From NCBI GenBank assembly GCA_011009095.1, contig VTPC01005851.1, positions 20,238 through 84,237 on the forward strand: a stretch of DNA of 64,000 nt, written 5' to 3'. Positions 1 to 11,478 of this stretch are shown piece after piece. The position numbers and the translations under genes are program-made. Within the stretch, counting starts at the first letter, position 1, and each line of letters begins with the position of its first letter. This DNA is from Ignelater luminosus. Its lineage: Eukaryota; Arthropoda; Insecta; Coleoptera; Elateridae. Below the pieces are notes generated by a model. The model ran no database searches. It was not told where the DNA came from and was given only the letters and a program-made list of their open reading frames with translations.

Positions 1-789
1 AAATCTATATTATTTGTAGGTATGCGATTGTATAGATCTGATTTTTTAAAAAGAGTTGCATCATGAACAGACCCTGGTTGTCCTGTATAGATATCTATGA
101 ACAGTAAATCACTATCACAGACCCCTTGCAATAGAATCGAATGGTAGTTTTTACGATTTATGTAAGAGCAGTGGTGTTCTTTGGGAGCATTAATACGGAT
201 ATGGGTTCTATCCACTGCACCTATAGTCCCTTTAAAGAAAGTTATAATTATTTGGTAATAGCACCAAGAATTAATTAATTGCACTTACTTGGCATTCCAT
301 AGCGTCTTTTAAATTTACCAATAATCGTTTCTGCTTTTGCCTGAGAGGGCCAAGCAATTATTTGGTGGTGTGCATTTATTTCCAATAATAATTTACACAT
401 TCGATATAAGACTGCCCAGCATGTTAATTTACTAATACAAAAGCGATTAGCTACAGATCTAAAATAATTAACATCTACTTTACCAATTTTGCAACTTTTA
501 ACTTACCTCAAACTTTCTAAATTATCCATTACCATATCATAATCATACAGCCTTTATCTATACTAATTTCTGGATGGCCCACCGTGATACGTTTTCTGTC
601 TATTGAATGCAGTTTTTGCAGCAGAGTTTCAAAAACGTCGACATTAAGTCTAAAATAAATTTTAAATTGATTTGTGCTCATTGCAGGTACTATTTTTTCG
701 CTAAAACCGGAGATTTTACTGATTTCTTCAGTTTCCTCGTCGCTGCTACTATCAAAAAATAATTCATGGCCAAAGTACAGAACGAGCAT
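1..789 (-). pseudogene. Harbinger/PIF (HARBI1-like) transposase, truncated by the window edge
   Basis: DDE nuclease of a PIF/Harbinger DNA transposon, which would cut and insert the element. The amino-terminal 86 residues are open at 531-789, including an acidic start and the FKIYFRLNVDVFETLLQKL helix region. The frame then breaks at about 523-530, where the reading MDNLESLR resumes one frame over, as if one base were lost. Two very short GT-AG introns restore the rest: 459-506 (48 bp) and 230-288 (59 bp). The joined reading gives SVANRFCISK, then a WPSQAKAE segment, then GAVDRTHIRI with the first catalytic Asp and GQPGSVHDATLF with the second. The final Glu would lie left of base 1. HARBI1 proteins are about 350 residues; roughly 225 are visible. 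I see the motifs and splice words directly; the family is from memory of HARBI1. The frameshift suggests a dead copy. Confidence 0.85.
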
Positions 790-1653
790 TTTTTAAGGTT
801 ACACAGGTTACATTTGTCATTTTTTCCGTTTACTCTACGCGTTCGTTAAATCACAAACCTATAAATGCTCTTTCGGTCACGTGACCTACAATCCGCGTGC
901 TCTTTGCTCCATTCCAAAACCCAAAACCGAACGCAACTAATAACTTCGTAAATGTCACTATGGTATTTAATGTCATTTTGTAGAAGAAATAACCAATTGC
1001 AGTAAATTGGCGCTTTTACATATTTCAAGAACCTTTTTGCTTTTATTTAAAATTAAAGATCATACGTTCATGGACGACACACACCTCATGTTTACATATA
1101 TTTACATTAATCCACCTTTTAAAGTGAAATTATTATCAACAGCTTCTGTTAAGTTATTATTAGCACTTATCAAAGAATGTAGCTACCACTACACTCCAAC
1201 ATATGTATTACAAGCTGATAGGCGATTCGCTACACTGTCAGTGCTTGTTGCACACCTTTAATTGAGGTTAAGTTTATCTAAAGAATAGTCTTTGACTGTT
1301 TAATTGTATGAGTTTACTTTATGTCGTTTTAGTTATTGAAAATGGATATCAATTAATTATTAAACATAACTTAATAGTAACTGCCACATTATTGATTTGG
1401 CCTCTCACCACATGCACAGCAAACTGTCATCAAAATTAATTCTTATTCAGTTTTGTTTTTGTTTTTTGATCAATGACAATTCTCATAACCTAACATTCAA
1501 GAAAAATTTGACATTTCTAGTTCTACAAAAATGATTTTGTGTTCATAGCCTTGTACGTTGTTGATAAGCAAATTATAAATGGTTTTTAATTTAGAATGTA
1601 TAGAATTAATTTTTATAGAAAAATAAAACAATCGATAAATATAATTAATTTAC
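790..1653. other. Gene-poor gap between the Harbinger copy and the MBD gene
   Basis: AT-rich sequence with only short chance ORFs. The outer end and inverted repeat of the Harbinger element should lie in the first few hundred bases, but I could not pair them because the other end is outside the window. If the MBD gene has more exons downstream on the minus strand, they would have to start here; I found no convincing one. The variant poly(A) word ATTAAA occurs on the minus strand near 1585-1590. Confidence 0.4.
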
Positions 1654-3526
1654 CTTAAAATGACGTGGCGAAGTTTTTCCTTTATTATCTGTAGGAGAGT
1701 CGTCACTTGCAGTTACAGGAATAGTAACTTTGGGACTACCTTTGGGAGTTTTTGTAACTTTTGGTGTACCTCTTCTAGCAGGAGTACCTGCGGCAGATTT
1801 AAGTTTTGCATCTCGGATTATTTCCTTTTCTGGATCATCCAATCCTAACGGCTCTTTGAAGAATGTAAAATCATCGAGTGTAAGTTCTTTATTCTTTAAA
1901 TTCTCAGATACTTCTCGCATCGATCGGACTTTTCTTCCGCTCGGTGTATAATAGTAAATATCTCCATTTCGTTTACTAGTGTTATCACTTGTAGCACGAT
2001 ATACTAACTCCCTCTTCCATCCGTACTGGAATGGTTTAAGATAATTTGGATTGCTTAGATCTACAGAGGGCTTTGGTTTTTTTGTAGCTGGTGTTGAAGG
2101 ACTATTAGTTTGACTTGTACGAGCCCTAGACGAGGCTAGATTGATATTTGGGCTACTGAAAGCGGAACTTGAATCTTCAGATACGTTTCCTTTTAAAGTA
2201 AGATCTGAATGTGAACCACTTTCAGCATTTTCCTTTGTTTCCCCGTTTTCCAAATTTGACTTTGATTTATCAGCATCGACCTCCATGGAATCCACATTTG
2301 ATGTTCTCATTGTTTTTAGCGGAAAGTCACTGTAACGTTTATTAGGTATTCGTGCACGCTTTCCTTTTCCCAATGTTTGTTTTTCGGGCACTTTTATCTC
2401 AGATGAGGATTCATTAGCTGATGATGATTCATCTAGAAGATATGTTTTATGTATTTAAATGATTATCTATAATTTAGCTTAAATCGTCATAAAGATATTT
2501 AATATTAAATAAAAGCATAAATTATTGTAAATTTAAAAATTTTTAACTATAAATTGTAGGTAGCCAAAATACTACATTCATTTGTTTTTAAACTAACAAT
2601 AAAATAACCTTAAAAATGATTACTGTCAGTTTGACATTTTAGGTTATTTGGTTAAATTTTACAATCACTATGCTCCCACCCAATATTTGTTTACTTAATA
2701 TTATATAAATCAACTGCTGTGTTCAATAAAATAAACAAAAATATTTTCCCTTTAACTATCGTTAACTACATTGTAAATTTGCAGTGAAGATTTCTTTTCG
2801 TAAATTGCAAACCATTTAAATTCTAATTAAGTAAAATGTAATTATGTCGTGCTAATTGTTTTCATAATTTTATTCAAAATGATTCGTTCAAAAAAGAATG
2901 TTATTTCCCACCCCAATTTTAATACTTGTGAAACTTTATAATGTAATAATCAGATTAAAATTAATACAAATAAAAAATAGGTTAGGACAAGCATTCATAA
3001 TGATAAACCTATTTTATGTCGATTTAAATAATCTTTAAAACACAGAAACATTTAGAAATTAGTTACCTTTATCTTTTTCATCTAATTTACTTGTAAGTTG
3101 ATCTTCAGATTTTGATTCGGCTTCTCGATCTTGTGCTTTTGCTTCGTTTGAAACATCAGCAGATTCCTCGACTTCAGAAGGAGGTTTCTCTTTAGCAGGT
3201 GGTTCTTCGGTAGCACTATCATCTGATTTCATTTCACTAGCCTTCCGTTTACGTCCTTTTGTAACTTTATCACTTTTCGGTTCAACTGACTGTTCATTGT
3301 CCGCAACAACACTACTGCCAGATTTATCTTCTTTCGATTCCAGTATGGGTGCTGGATCTTTAGATATATTCGATGCAGATTCACTCTTTTCCTTTTCTGG
3401 AACATCTTTTTCGCCGTTCAGGTTAGCCATTGCATCACTTGAAGTGTCTATGTTATTGCCACTCATGGATGCGGTATTGGATTTAGAACGATTTCTAGTT
3501 TTAGTTCGTAGCGAAGTGGAATCCAT
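1654..3526 (-). CDS. MBD/TAM-domain nuclear protein, two visible exons (1654-2432, 3067-3526)
   Basis: Likely chromatin-associated protein of at least 413 residues. Exon 1 (3067-3526) starts at an ATG at 3526 and encodes a low-complexity, Ser/Glu/Lys-rich, hydrophilic region with a basic patch (KGRKRK). The donor at 3066 (GTAACT) and acceptor at 2433 (CTTCTAG) join in phase, giving KDK-DESSSANESSSE. Exon 2 then carries KRARIPNKRYSDFP and, at about residues 286-350, an MBD-type domain: FQYGWKRELVYR, GDIYYYTPSGRKVRS, LTLDDFTFFKEPLGL. A Thr/Pro/Lys tail follows. Exon 2 can end at a donor at 1653 (AAG then GTAAAT, phase 0) or read on two codons to a stop at 1645-1647. The domain fold is recognised. 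The orthologue is not: insect MBD proteins such as six-banded, MBD-R2 or toutatis relatives are candidates, so I give no symbol. Whether it binds methyl-CpG cannot be judged from this. Confidence 0.85.
2433..3066 (-). other. Intron of the MBD-domain gene
   Basis: GT-AG intron of 634 bp, donor GTAACT at 3066 and acceptor CTTCTAG ending at 2433. It joins two open frames exactly in phase 1 and is AT-rich with stops in all frames. Confidence 0.85.
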
Positions 3527-3960
3527 GCCTGATAGCAAGTGCTATTAATGAAATGTAATTAGCAACATTACCTAAAGTGCGCCCAAACCAACAACGGCGT
3601 TCATGTAATATGCGTCACACAATTGCAACATGTACACATTTCTTATTACCAAAAATCCAAGATATTCCAATCTCCGCAACTGATTTTAAAAAAGTCTATA
3701 TATTATAACACTTAATTAAAAGCGATTAATATACGCTTTAAAGTTAAAACTTGTCACAATTCAGAAACACAAGTTTATGAAATACAAATGCAAAAATATC
3801 GACACAAAGCCGCTTTGTCAAGATGGCAGCACTTCGCTCATGATGAACAACAACGCGTATGTAATTGCGCGCCATCTTTCAAACTATTTGGCGCCAGCGC
3901 GAACTCCAAACATGAAAATGCCAAAAAAAATATTTTCTAGAAATAGTAACCATGACCGTT
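3527..3960 (-). promoter_or_regulatory. Probable TATA-less promoter of the MBD-domain gene
   Basis: Immediately upstream of the minus-strand ATG at 3526 the sequence is richer in GC than the surroundings, with several GCGC/CGCG words at 3850-3905. An E2F-like word TTTGGCGCC lies at 3887-3895. Two YY1/Pho-like cores in opposite orientation lie at 3819-3830 (AAGATGGCAGC) and 3871-3878 (GCCATCTT). These words are typical of housekeeping and cell-cycle promoters. The ATG is preceded by CTATCAG, which could be an acceptor, so a non-coding first exon may lie in this region. Inference only. Confidence 0.4.
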
Positions 3961-6143
3961 GAAACGTAATGTTGAATTTTTTATTTTATTTATAATAATT
4001 ACTTTTTTTGACAGCAATTGTGATAAAGATTGTAAAGAAAACTTAGATTATTAAAGAAAAAGTATAACTTAAAGCTTTACTTTGTGTAGGCACAGATATG
4101 CAGTTTTTTCTTGATTTTTTATACTACTGTTAAATAGTAAAAGCTTCTTTGCCCCCCAACCCCAGAGAGTAGGAAAAATGAAAAAAAAACTTTTATCAAG
4201 AAAACATTCATTTAATAGGAATATAGTGTAACTAGCTTTAGTCATGCATTCTTTTTAAACTTAAGTTTTGTTGAAATCTAGTAAAACTAATAAATAACGC
4301 AAGATTTACTGCCACCTGTAAACCAGATATCTTGGCTGATGGCTTCAAAGAACATTTCTGTGGAAATCTTAATTTGTTTGTTAAATTATTTTATTAAAAT
4401 TATCTAGTTACTTTGTGTATTAACCTTTAATTACAAACAAAAAATTTAAAATATATTTCGCCCCCCCCCCCTTGATTTAAATCCTAGATCCGCTACTGTT
4501 GCATAGAATATTATATATTTTCAAGTTGATGATTTATTAATAAAATATAGTTTGTTTAAAAACAAATATTATTTAAAATAGTTTGCCTTTAAAAATATTT
4601 TTAAAGATTCAAGACAAACAGCCGTTACTTCTTTTGCTGGCAGATAGTAATAATAATTGCATTGCTTTAACAAACAGGGGTTTATTTAATTTTTATAATA
4701 GCATTTGGTTCTTTGTTCAATAACACCGTCTGTATAAATGTCAAAAGTAATTACGAGCTTAAAAGTAAGAAAGTCAGTTTACTATACAATTTGTAACTTC
4801 CTAACAGTTAGTTATCTTTCTCAAAGGTAATGCTTTTTACATTCCTAAACTTTTTATTTAGATCATTCGATATTTAAATATTGAGTAAGATATCTACTTT
4901 AGACAATATGTAAGATTACCCAAGCTACTTTTTATCTACACACTGCCCAAACACTGGCTTCTTAAAATGCTTTTTATATTACAGACCAAATGATGTTTTG
5001 CATTTTGGTATAAAAAAACTGTAAAGTTTTGATTTGTGAGAAAAATGTATACCTACAGATCTCTTTCAGCGTCCAGGAAAAAGTGAAACCAGGTAAAAAC
5101 TTTAATAATGTGTTAGTTGGGTTGCATAACTCGTTCTAGATTTTTTTGTACTTTAGTTGAAATCACAATTTCTAATATGCGCTTGCAATATAATAGTGTA
5201 GAGAAAAATACTATTTATAATTCAAATGCGGTACAGTAGTGTTTCTGCTTCTTTTTCTTTCTTTTATTTTCTTTTCTCTACAATTTAAGAACTTTTAATT
5301 TGATTTTTGTGTTAACATTTTTAAATTCTTACAAACAGTTTTCATTTTAATACTACATTTCTTATTTTTGTGCTGTTATAATGACATGTTTTTGGACTCA
5401 TGTCAATAGAGATGCCTCATATTAGATTTCAATAATCCTCTTTTCCACATTTTTGTGATCGAAAAACTAGGAAAAAGTAACTTTTGCTTTTGGGATTGTT
5501 CTTATTAATATTAAATTATATACACGTAACATTTGAATTCAAGTATCACAAAAAGAATCAGAATGATTAGTCTGCTTATAAACATATAAATATACTACAG
5601 ACAATTAAGGACTATAGTCATTAGTTTATTACTTAAAAAGTCCAAATTTAGCAAAATTTGTTTTAACAATTTAGTTACTCAAAAATGAAAATTGTTTTCC
5701 AGTTTGTTTCTACCATAGCTCCTTATGAAATCAGCCGTTTATAAACTATATTAAAGTTACACTAATATGTATATCATATATAACATAATTTTCTTGAATC
5801 GCTATCCTGTAAAATTAATATTTTTGACTTAACAAGGTATACTTTTTAAGTACAAATATAATTTACAAATGTCAAACAATATTGTCAACCTGAAAGTGGA
5901 AGGTATAATAAACCATAAAATGTCTTCTAAAATAGACATATATGGTTTGTCTTCATTTCAATTCAAAACGTCTCTGATGGCACCTACAGTTGGAGAAGAA
6001 AAGAAGCTTTGGGTTTTTTTACACAGAATGTATATTAATAATAATTCAGGCTTATATTTATAATTTATTAAAATGAATAACAAAATAACATTGTATTTCA
6101 GTTAGCAATAATAGTAAAAAACTTGGAAATCTGGTGGTAAACG
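3961..6143. other. AT-rich intergenic DNA, no gene seen
   Basis: No ORF with coding character. It holds a run of 11 C at 4461-4471 and a C-rich patch near 4151-4162, described separately as possible ends of a small transposon. The rest is A/T-rich without repeats that I could pair. Confidence 0.5.
4145..4502. mobile_element. Possible small non-autonomous element with poly-C terminus
   Basis: The right end reads poly-C, TTGATTTAAATCC, TAGATCCGCTACTG. On the opposite strand this starts CAGTAGCGGATC, a layout common at the ends of insect non-autonomous DNA elements (a GGATC word, then a G tract). The left boundary is a guess from the C-rich patch at 4151. No inverted repeat partner or target duplication was confirmed. 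Confidence 0.22.
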
Positions 6144-7350
6144 AAAATTAAGTGAACACGATGAAGTAAGTAATGAAATGATATAGCCTCTTCTGATCTA
6201 ATCATAGTATTTAAGCATCTAGCGATATTTTTTCGCAATTATTCAAGATACCATGAATCTATGTTTTGCCATGTCATTTTTAGACTCTCCAAAGACTTTT
6301 CTTTTAGTTTCTGCTTTTGGTTGTTGAAACTTTTTTATCTAAGGTAGACTATAAATTTTCAATTAAGTGAAAATCAGAGTTTTCAGGAAGCTATTCTAAT
6401 AGACAGGTTTCACTTTTTCTAAAAAATTTCATAGTTTTCTCCACCTTATGTTATAGATCATCCTTCCATTGCAGCAAAGTTTTGTTCTCACTCCTTAATA
6501 TACACTTCCTAGGCTGATTCCAGTAAATTGTCATTTATAATTTAAATTTATTCTTCGCTATTCACCAGTGTTATCTAATAATATTAAAATGTCGCTTCTA
6601 AATGCAAAAAACACCTCTATAGCACCCATGTTTTGATATGTTTACCACAGTTCTATTTAACTCTTCCCCTACTTTTAACTCTTCACCTGCTTCTTTCTTC
6701 ATTTTTTCTTCTTCTTTTTATCCTAAAAAATCTAAAAATATTCTCATAGCACCAAATAATGGTTTTTCAGAAAGTCCCAAGTTTATGAACAAATTTTTTT
6801 GGAAAAGTCTGAACTTGAAGTTTTATTTATAGTGCTTATTAGACGTCTTCTAGGTATACAGCTTTTTAGAACTTGTCTCTTGCAATCTCCGGGATACACT
6901 TTATCAGCAATACTCAAATTTCCTCTTTTGTGATTTTCCAACAAAATTGATTTTCTATTTTACCATCTTAATTATCAGCGTGCCTTCTATAGAATTATAT
7001 ATTGCGTTCTACCATTACTTCATAAATTAATAACGGTGATATATTTTAGTTATTTTTTTCTAAGTTTTTCTACAAGATTTTAAGTTATACACTGTAGTTA
7101 CACTACCTTTTGAAATAAATTTCATTTTTATCATCATCAATAATCAGTTTCTGAATTCATTCACAAATCTTTTTTTCTGTGCCAAGAAAGTTAATTAAAT
7201 CAGCTAATTACTTATAATAAGAATTATTAAGATAACACCGAGTAATATTGCAAATTTCTGACAGTGGAATACTAGATCAAACGCTTATATTATTTGGTTT
7301 GTTGATAAAATGCATAATAAATAAAATGCATCAAGTGTTCACTTAATTTT
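6144..7350 (-). mobile_element. Fossil Tc1/mariner-like element with terminal inverted repeats
   Basis: The 16-bp word AAAATTAAGTGAACAC at 6144-6159 is repeated exactly in inverted orientation at 7335-7350. The arms probably extend outward by more diverged bases. The words are like those of Tc1-type inverted repeats. A decayed Tc1-like transposase on the minus strand fills the 1.2 kb between them. The element is the size of a complete Tc1 copy, so this is a full-length but mutated insertion. Confidence 0.75.
6170..7130 (-). pseudogene. Decayed Tc1-like transposase
   Basis: Many stops and frame changes, but the family order is kept on the minus strand. From 7130 downward: an amino-terminal helix region, then GEELKVGEELNRTVV before a KHG word (the Tc1 region before the GSVMVWGCF strand), then DNLLESA, then LIENL with a following W-like position (from NPIENLW), and finally WQNIDSWYLE with a degraded tail. 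Tc1 transposases are about 340 residues with a DD34E triad. The segment around the Glu (IENL) survives, while the first two Asp are not clearly readable. Clearly dead. Confidence 0.65.
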
Positions 7351-7866
7351 GTTCCTACAAACTATTGAGATTTAAGTAGGAATAGTGTTGCTTACTACTG
7401 CATACTAAAGATTCATGACTGATTTGAAAAATCTGTTCTTCTAGGAATAATATTTATTTTTCAAATATTTGCAAAACATTATAGATAAACTATCTTAAAG
7501 AAAATATCGATTTTGTCTTCAGACTGTAACAATTTCTTTTATTATCTTTACTAGCAAGGGCCCCTTTAAAATAATTTACACTTGTCAAAGTTCAAAATAA
7601 TAAAGATCTGTAATAAACGTAATAAAAGGCATTTTTCTTTCAACAATCTCAATAGCTTTTAACTTGTTTGGGATAAATTTTATGTTACTATCTGAAGTTT
7701 TATAACTGCACAATGGTGCGTAAAAAGTCAGTCCCCATAATATTATATAACAATAAATAAAGGGACGGAACACTACCTGTAAACCCTTTAAATACTTACC
7801 GGCCCTCTTTTGTTATTTTTTTCTTTTACATTAAGAGGTCTATTCATGTTTGTATTTAAAAGATAA
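7351..7866. other. AT-rich gap, nothing recognised
   Basis: No coding or repeat structure found between the Tc1 fossil and the foldback palindrome. Confidence 0.5.
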
Positions 7867-8082
7867 GTACAGTTTTCGCATAAATAATGTCGCAATTCAT
7901 TATTTTAATTAGTGGATTAATCAAATACACAAGGTCTAACTTAGCACTAATCAGGCAAAATATATTGTCTAAGGGTATATAAAGAGATTTTGGATAAATT
8001 ATACGAAATTAGACTTTGTGTATTTGATTAATCCATTATTTAAAACAATGAATTGCGACATTATTTATGCAAAAAACTGTAC
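7867..8082. repeat. Foldback palindrome, 71-72 bp arms with 73 bp loop
   Basis: Arm 1 (7867-7937) begins GTACAGTTTT and includes ATAATGTCGCAATTCATT and GGATTAATCAAATACACAA. Arm 2 (8011-8082) is its reverse complement with only a few mismatches and one or two small indels; weaker pairing continues a few bases into the loop. It may be a foldback MITE or a palindromic insertion. No target duplication is obvious. Confidence 0.85.
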
Positions 8083-10217
8083 ACAAACTAAAAAAGCCTT
8101 AAAAGAAATTAGTAGTAAAATTTTCACATAAAAATTTCTTTAGACGCGTTATGACTCCACAACGTTCTGTATAAAGAAAATATTGATTAGGTACGCTATT
8201 TTATTTCGCGTAAGATCCTTCACCTGTCCAAATCTTTTGGTTGTGCGGTTTTAGAAATGATACGCAACTGCTGGACACCCTGTACAGTGCATTGCGTTAC
8301 GTCACTACGCGTCCAACTATTTTGCACATGCATATGCTTTCAGTGAGCAACTGTAGAACTCATTCTCGACGTCATTAACGTATTTCTTGATTTCTTGTGA
8401 TTCATTTAATAAATAATAATAAGAAATGACATCACCGTCGTGACGTTGTGACCGCAAATAACGCAATTAGTGAGTTTTAGCTTTTACATAATAACTCAAC
8501 GGTGTAGATTTTGCAAATACGCGCTGGTACTCTTCGGATTGATAATTTTGAATTAACCAGATAACAAAGGCACTTCATAATTATCTTATTAGTGGCGTTT
8601 GATTATAAAAAGCAATAAGTTTTATGTATTGCATAAAGTCAAAGGTTCTTTTAACAGTTAAATGCAAATATGCTAATACCATTTGATGGCTTATTTATTT
8701 CTCGCGGGCTTTTATTCAAGAAACATCGACCAAAGGTTAAAATTCAAAAGCGAGTTTCAATTATTTTCTTTTTTATAAAAATTATATCGAATTTTCTTAT
8801 AAGAATTTAAAAGACTACTTGTCAAATTTTACCAGGAGATAGATTTCGCATGCATGCGTCTTGCGTTTGTTACACATGATTCAAACACTGAAAAATACGA
8901 AAATGCTACTGGTAAAATCTTCAACGGAAGGTAAATCTCAAAAGAGTAAAAAAAAAAGACAATTTGAGTAGCTTAAAGCCAGCATCACTACTAGATATGT
9001 ATGTTACGTCTGAACCAAGGAAAATTTGGAAATTTAAAGATCAGCAAAATAAGCTAAAGATCTGTTTTATATTAAGAAAGACATTAATGCTAAAAATAAC
9101 TGGAAAATGAGATGTTTGAAAATCCATTATTACGACAAATATCTAATAAAGCTTCTAACCTGCGGAAACTTGAGAGATTCAATTCATGCTGGCATCACAC
9201 AAAAAAGAGACCATGCACAAACCATCAAAATCTAAAGTGAAGATTAAGGTGCAAGAGATGCTGTTTTTAAAATGTGGTATCATTCGAAACAAATTTTCAA
9301 TGCCTTAACTTTTCGCATTAACTTTATAAATCAATATACCTAATCAGATTTGTTTAAAAAGTTATAACAAATCAGAAATATCTTTATTTGCTGAAGTGCT
9401 ATATAAGGTTTAATATTATTAATATTACTACGAAAACATTTTAATTGCATATTCTGTAAGTATATTAGTGAAATTGTTCGATGTTGGTAAGTTACATTAG
9501 TTTTGAAATTTGAATATCAATTGCATATACAGTGTGTCCACATTTCGATGCTCACTATTGGGATTTCGGAAATTGTAAGAGAGACGAAGTCGGTTAAATT
9601 AGAAAAGATTTGGCTATTTTGGAGATCCGTTTACTTATGCTTTTGTTTTTTCAAAAAAGTTCACGGCTTACTAGATATTTGCTAAAAACGAAATTCTTTT
9701 TTTTTTAAATTAAAAGCATTTCCCACTTAGTGTGCCATGGCTTTAAACATATGAAAATCATTGATTTTTGTCAGATAAATTATTTTTAACTAAGAGCGCT
9801 TACCAGCGGCTGTAATAAATACTGTCCTCCCGACTGGAGTATGATAGGCAAAACCGAAGGTAAGTAGATGAACAGCAAATAATTTTTGGATGTACTACCA
9901 ATGTATTCTGTTCACATCTGGTAAAGTTCACCCTTAAAATAACCACCCTTGTCATTTGTCTTTCTATTCCAAATAATGGAAAAGATGTACAGAAAATTGA
10001 TTTACGGACAGAGAGGGCATACAAAAAAAATGCACCAATAACCTTGCATGTTGTTCTAAAACAGAAGGATTTTTCAAAAATCATTTCGTTCAGATTTCGA
10101 GTTTATGAATTGTTCCATATAGTTCTGAATTTCTGATGCAGTTGATTACGGTAAATGCGTTTAATATTCCCAGACAATGAAGATTAGCAATAAGAAATAT
10201 CTGCAATCTATTGAAAA
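8083..10217. other. Gene-poor stretch with possible transposon ends
   Basis: No supported gene. GGACACCCTGTA at 8273-8284 and TACAGTGTGTCC at 9529-9540 look like ends of the common insect TACAGGGTGTCC type elements. They point away from each other, so they are not the two ends of one element. Several TGACGT/ACGTCA words cluster at 8290-8460, possibly CRE/ATF-like sites or chance. The sequence around 9530-9600 has the look of a dispersed repeat. Confidence 0.35.
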
Positions 10218-10436
10218 CTAAATCAAAAGAGCAATTCAACAACGATTTCATCAAGCTTTTGGCAATAACTCAGAATGGATGGATGACATAATATTATATT
10301 TACAGCTTTATGAATTCTGGCTTGGTATCAGAAGCACTTTAGATAAAAATATAAAAACAAACAATCGGCAAACAGCGAACAATTTATTTTCAGCAGTTAA
10401 TGACAGTGATCTTAATTTAATATTGATGGGATAGCA
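10218..10436 (+). other. Unrecognised 70-residue open stretch, possible coding remnant
   Basis: The frame is open after a stop at 10215-10217 up to a stop at about 10431-10433. It has a protein-like composition, including AFGNNSEWMDD and LYEFWLGIRSTLDKN. A second protein-like stretch follows in another frame at about 10445-10550. I do not recognise the family. Other transposon remnants lie close on the right, so a decayed mobile-element gene is the likeliest explanation. Confidence 0.25.
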
Positions 10437-10740
10437 AGAGAGAATTTGAATTTGCGGAATTAAAAGCAATACTTGAAAGACTCACAATTTTGTTAAACAA
10501 TACGAAAGAGCAAGAAGCATATTTATTAAAGAAAATACAATTTGAATAAGTTTAAGGTAACTTTAAAACCCAACATGCCAAAAACGAAGAATAGGATAAA
10601 ATTGCTGTTTATCCTAAAAAATATCAAGGTTAAATTATGGAGGAGCTTTTGGAGATAAAGGAAATAAAGGAAAACAATATTGCAAGTCATAATAAAAGTA
10701 ACAGTAACTAAAAAATTGAAAACCAGTTTTAAATATAATA

Positions 10741-10890
10741 GAAGTTACTAACTAAAGAAACAGAAACTCTGCCAGTAAAAAAATCATTAACAAAGATTTT
10801 AGAAGAAATTATTCTGCATCCAAAATCTTCAACAGTAACAAAAACAGGAAAGCAGAAGATTTTACTTTCTCTTTTAACACCTGAAAAGTA
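10741..10890 (+). pseudogene. Possible carboxy-terminal scrap of a pogo/CENP-B-like transposase
   Basis: The plus-strand reading contains PVKKSLTKILEEIILHPKSS and LLSLLTPEK, followed by a very Lys-rich tail broken by stops to about 11040. Insect DDE_1 (pogo/jerky) transposases often end with a similar Pro/Lys segment, a TSTP-like phrase and a basic coiled tail. The match is by general pattern only; no catalytic residue is present. Confidence 0.3.
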
Positions 10891-11316
10891 GATGGAAATT
10901 ATGTGAGCAAAATAGAAAAATGCATAAACAAGATTAAGAGTTAAACACTGAAATAAGAAGGAAAAGATAAAATAAAAAAGGGAAAAAAGATAAACACAAG
11001 AATTAAAAATAAAAAAAAAATAGGAAAGATAGAAAAGAATATCGGTGAGTTGTAGTAAATTATATTTAAAATTAGTCATTGTATTTATGATTAGGTTTGT
11101 TCAAGTCGCATTTGTATAACTGTTAGGTTTATTTCCTACTTGGCTTTATATAGTTTACAATATTACAGAGCAACATGAATTCTATTTATTCTTTTTTTTT
11201 AAATTTCAGTTAACAATAACAAAATATGTTTTTTATACACTTAATATCATGTTTAAATTTATAATTTAACATTTTGATTTTCTAAATTATTATTAAGATT
11301 TCACATTTAAATGCTA

Positions 11317-11478
11317 GGTGATTGCTACCTAAAATTAATGAGTTACTGCAGTTATTAACTGATATTGACCTTGACATCTTGATTATATCTGAAACTTGGT
11401 TAAAGGAATCAATTTTAACACTTATTAACATTACTGGTTATAGTTTCTTGAGATGTGATAAACGCAATACCCTATAAG
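11317..11478 (+). pseudogene. Non-LTR retrotransposon endonuclease fragment
   Basis: A short open reading gives LLPKINELLQLLTDIDLDIL then IISETWLKESI and ITGYSFLRCDKRN. The phrase LDILIISETWL is the characteristic strand of the apurinic-like endonuclease of jockey/CR1/I-type LINEs, with the catalytic Glu in SETW. Only about 50 residues survive and the flanks are not LINE-like, so this is an isolated scrap. Confidence 0.75.

Noticed and set aside
9800..10084. 94-codon minus-strand ORF
   Set aside because: No family resemblance; lies in repeat-like DNA.
10729..11079. 116-codon minus-strand ORF rich in Phe/Leu/Tyr
   Set aside because: It is the antisense shadow of a Lys/Glu-rich plus-strand remnant.
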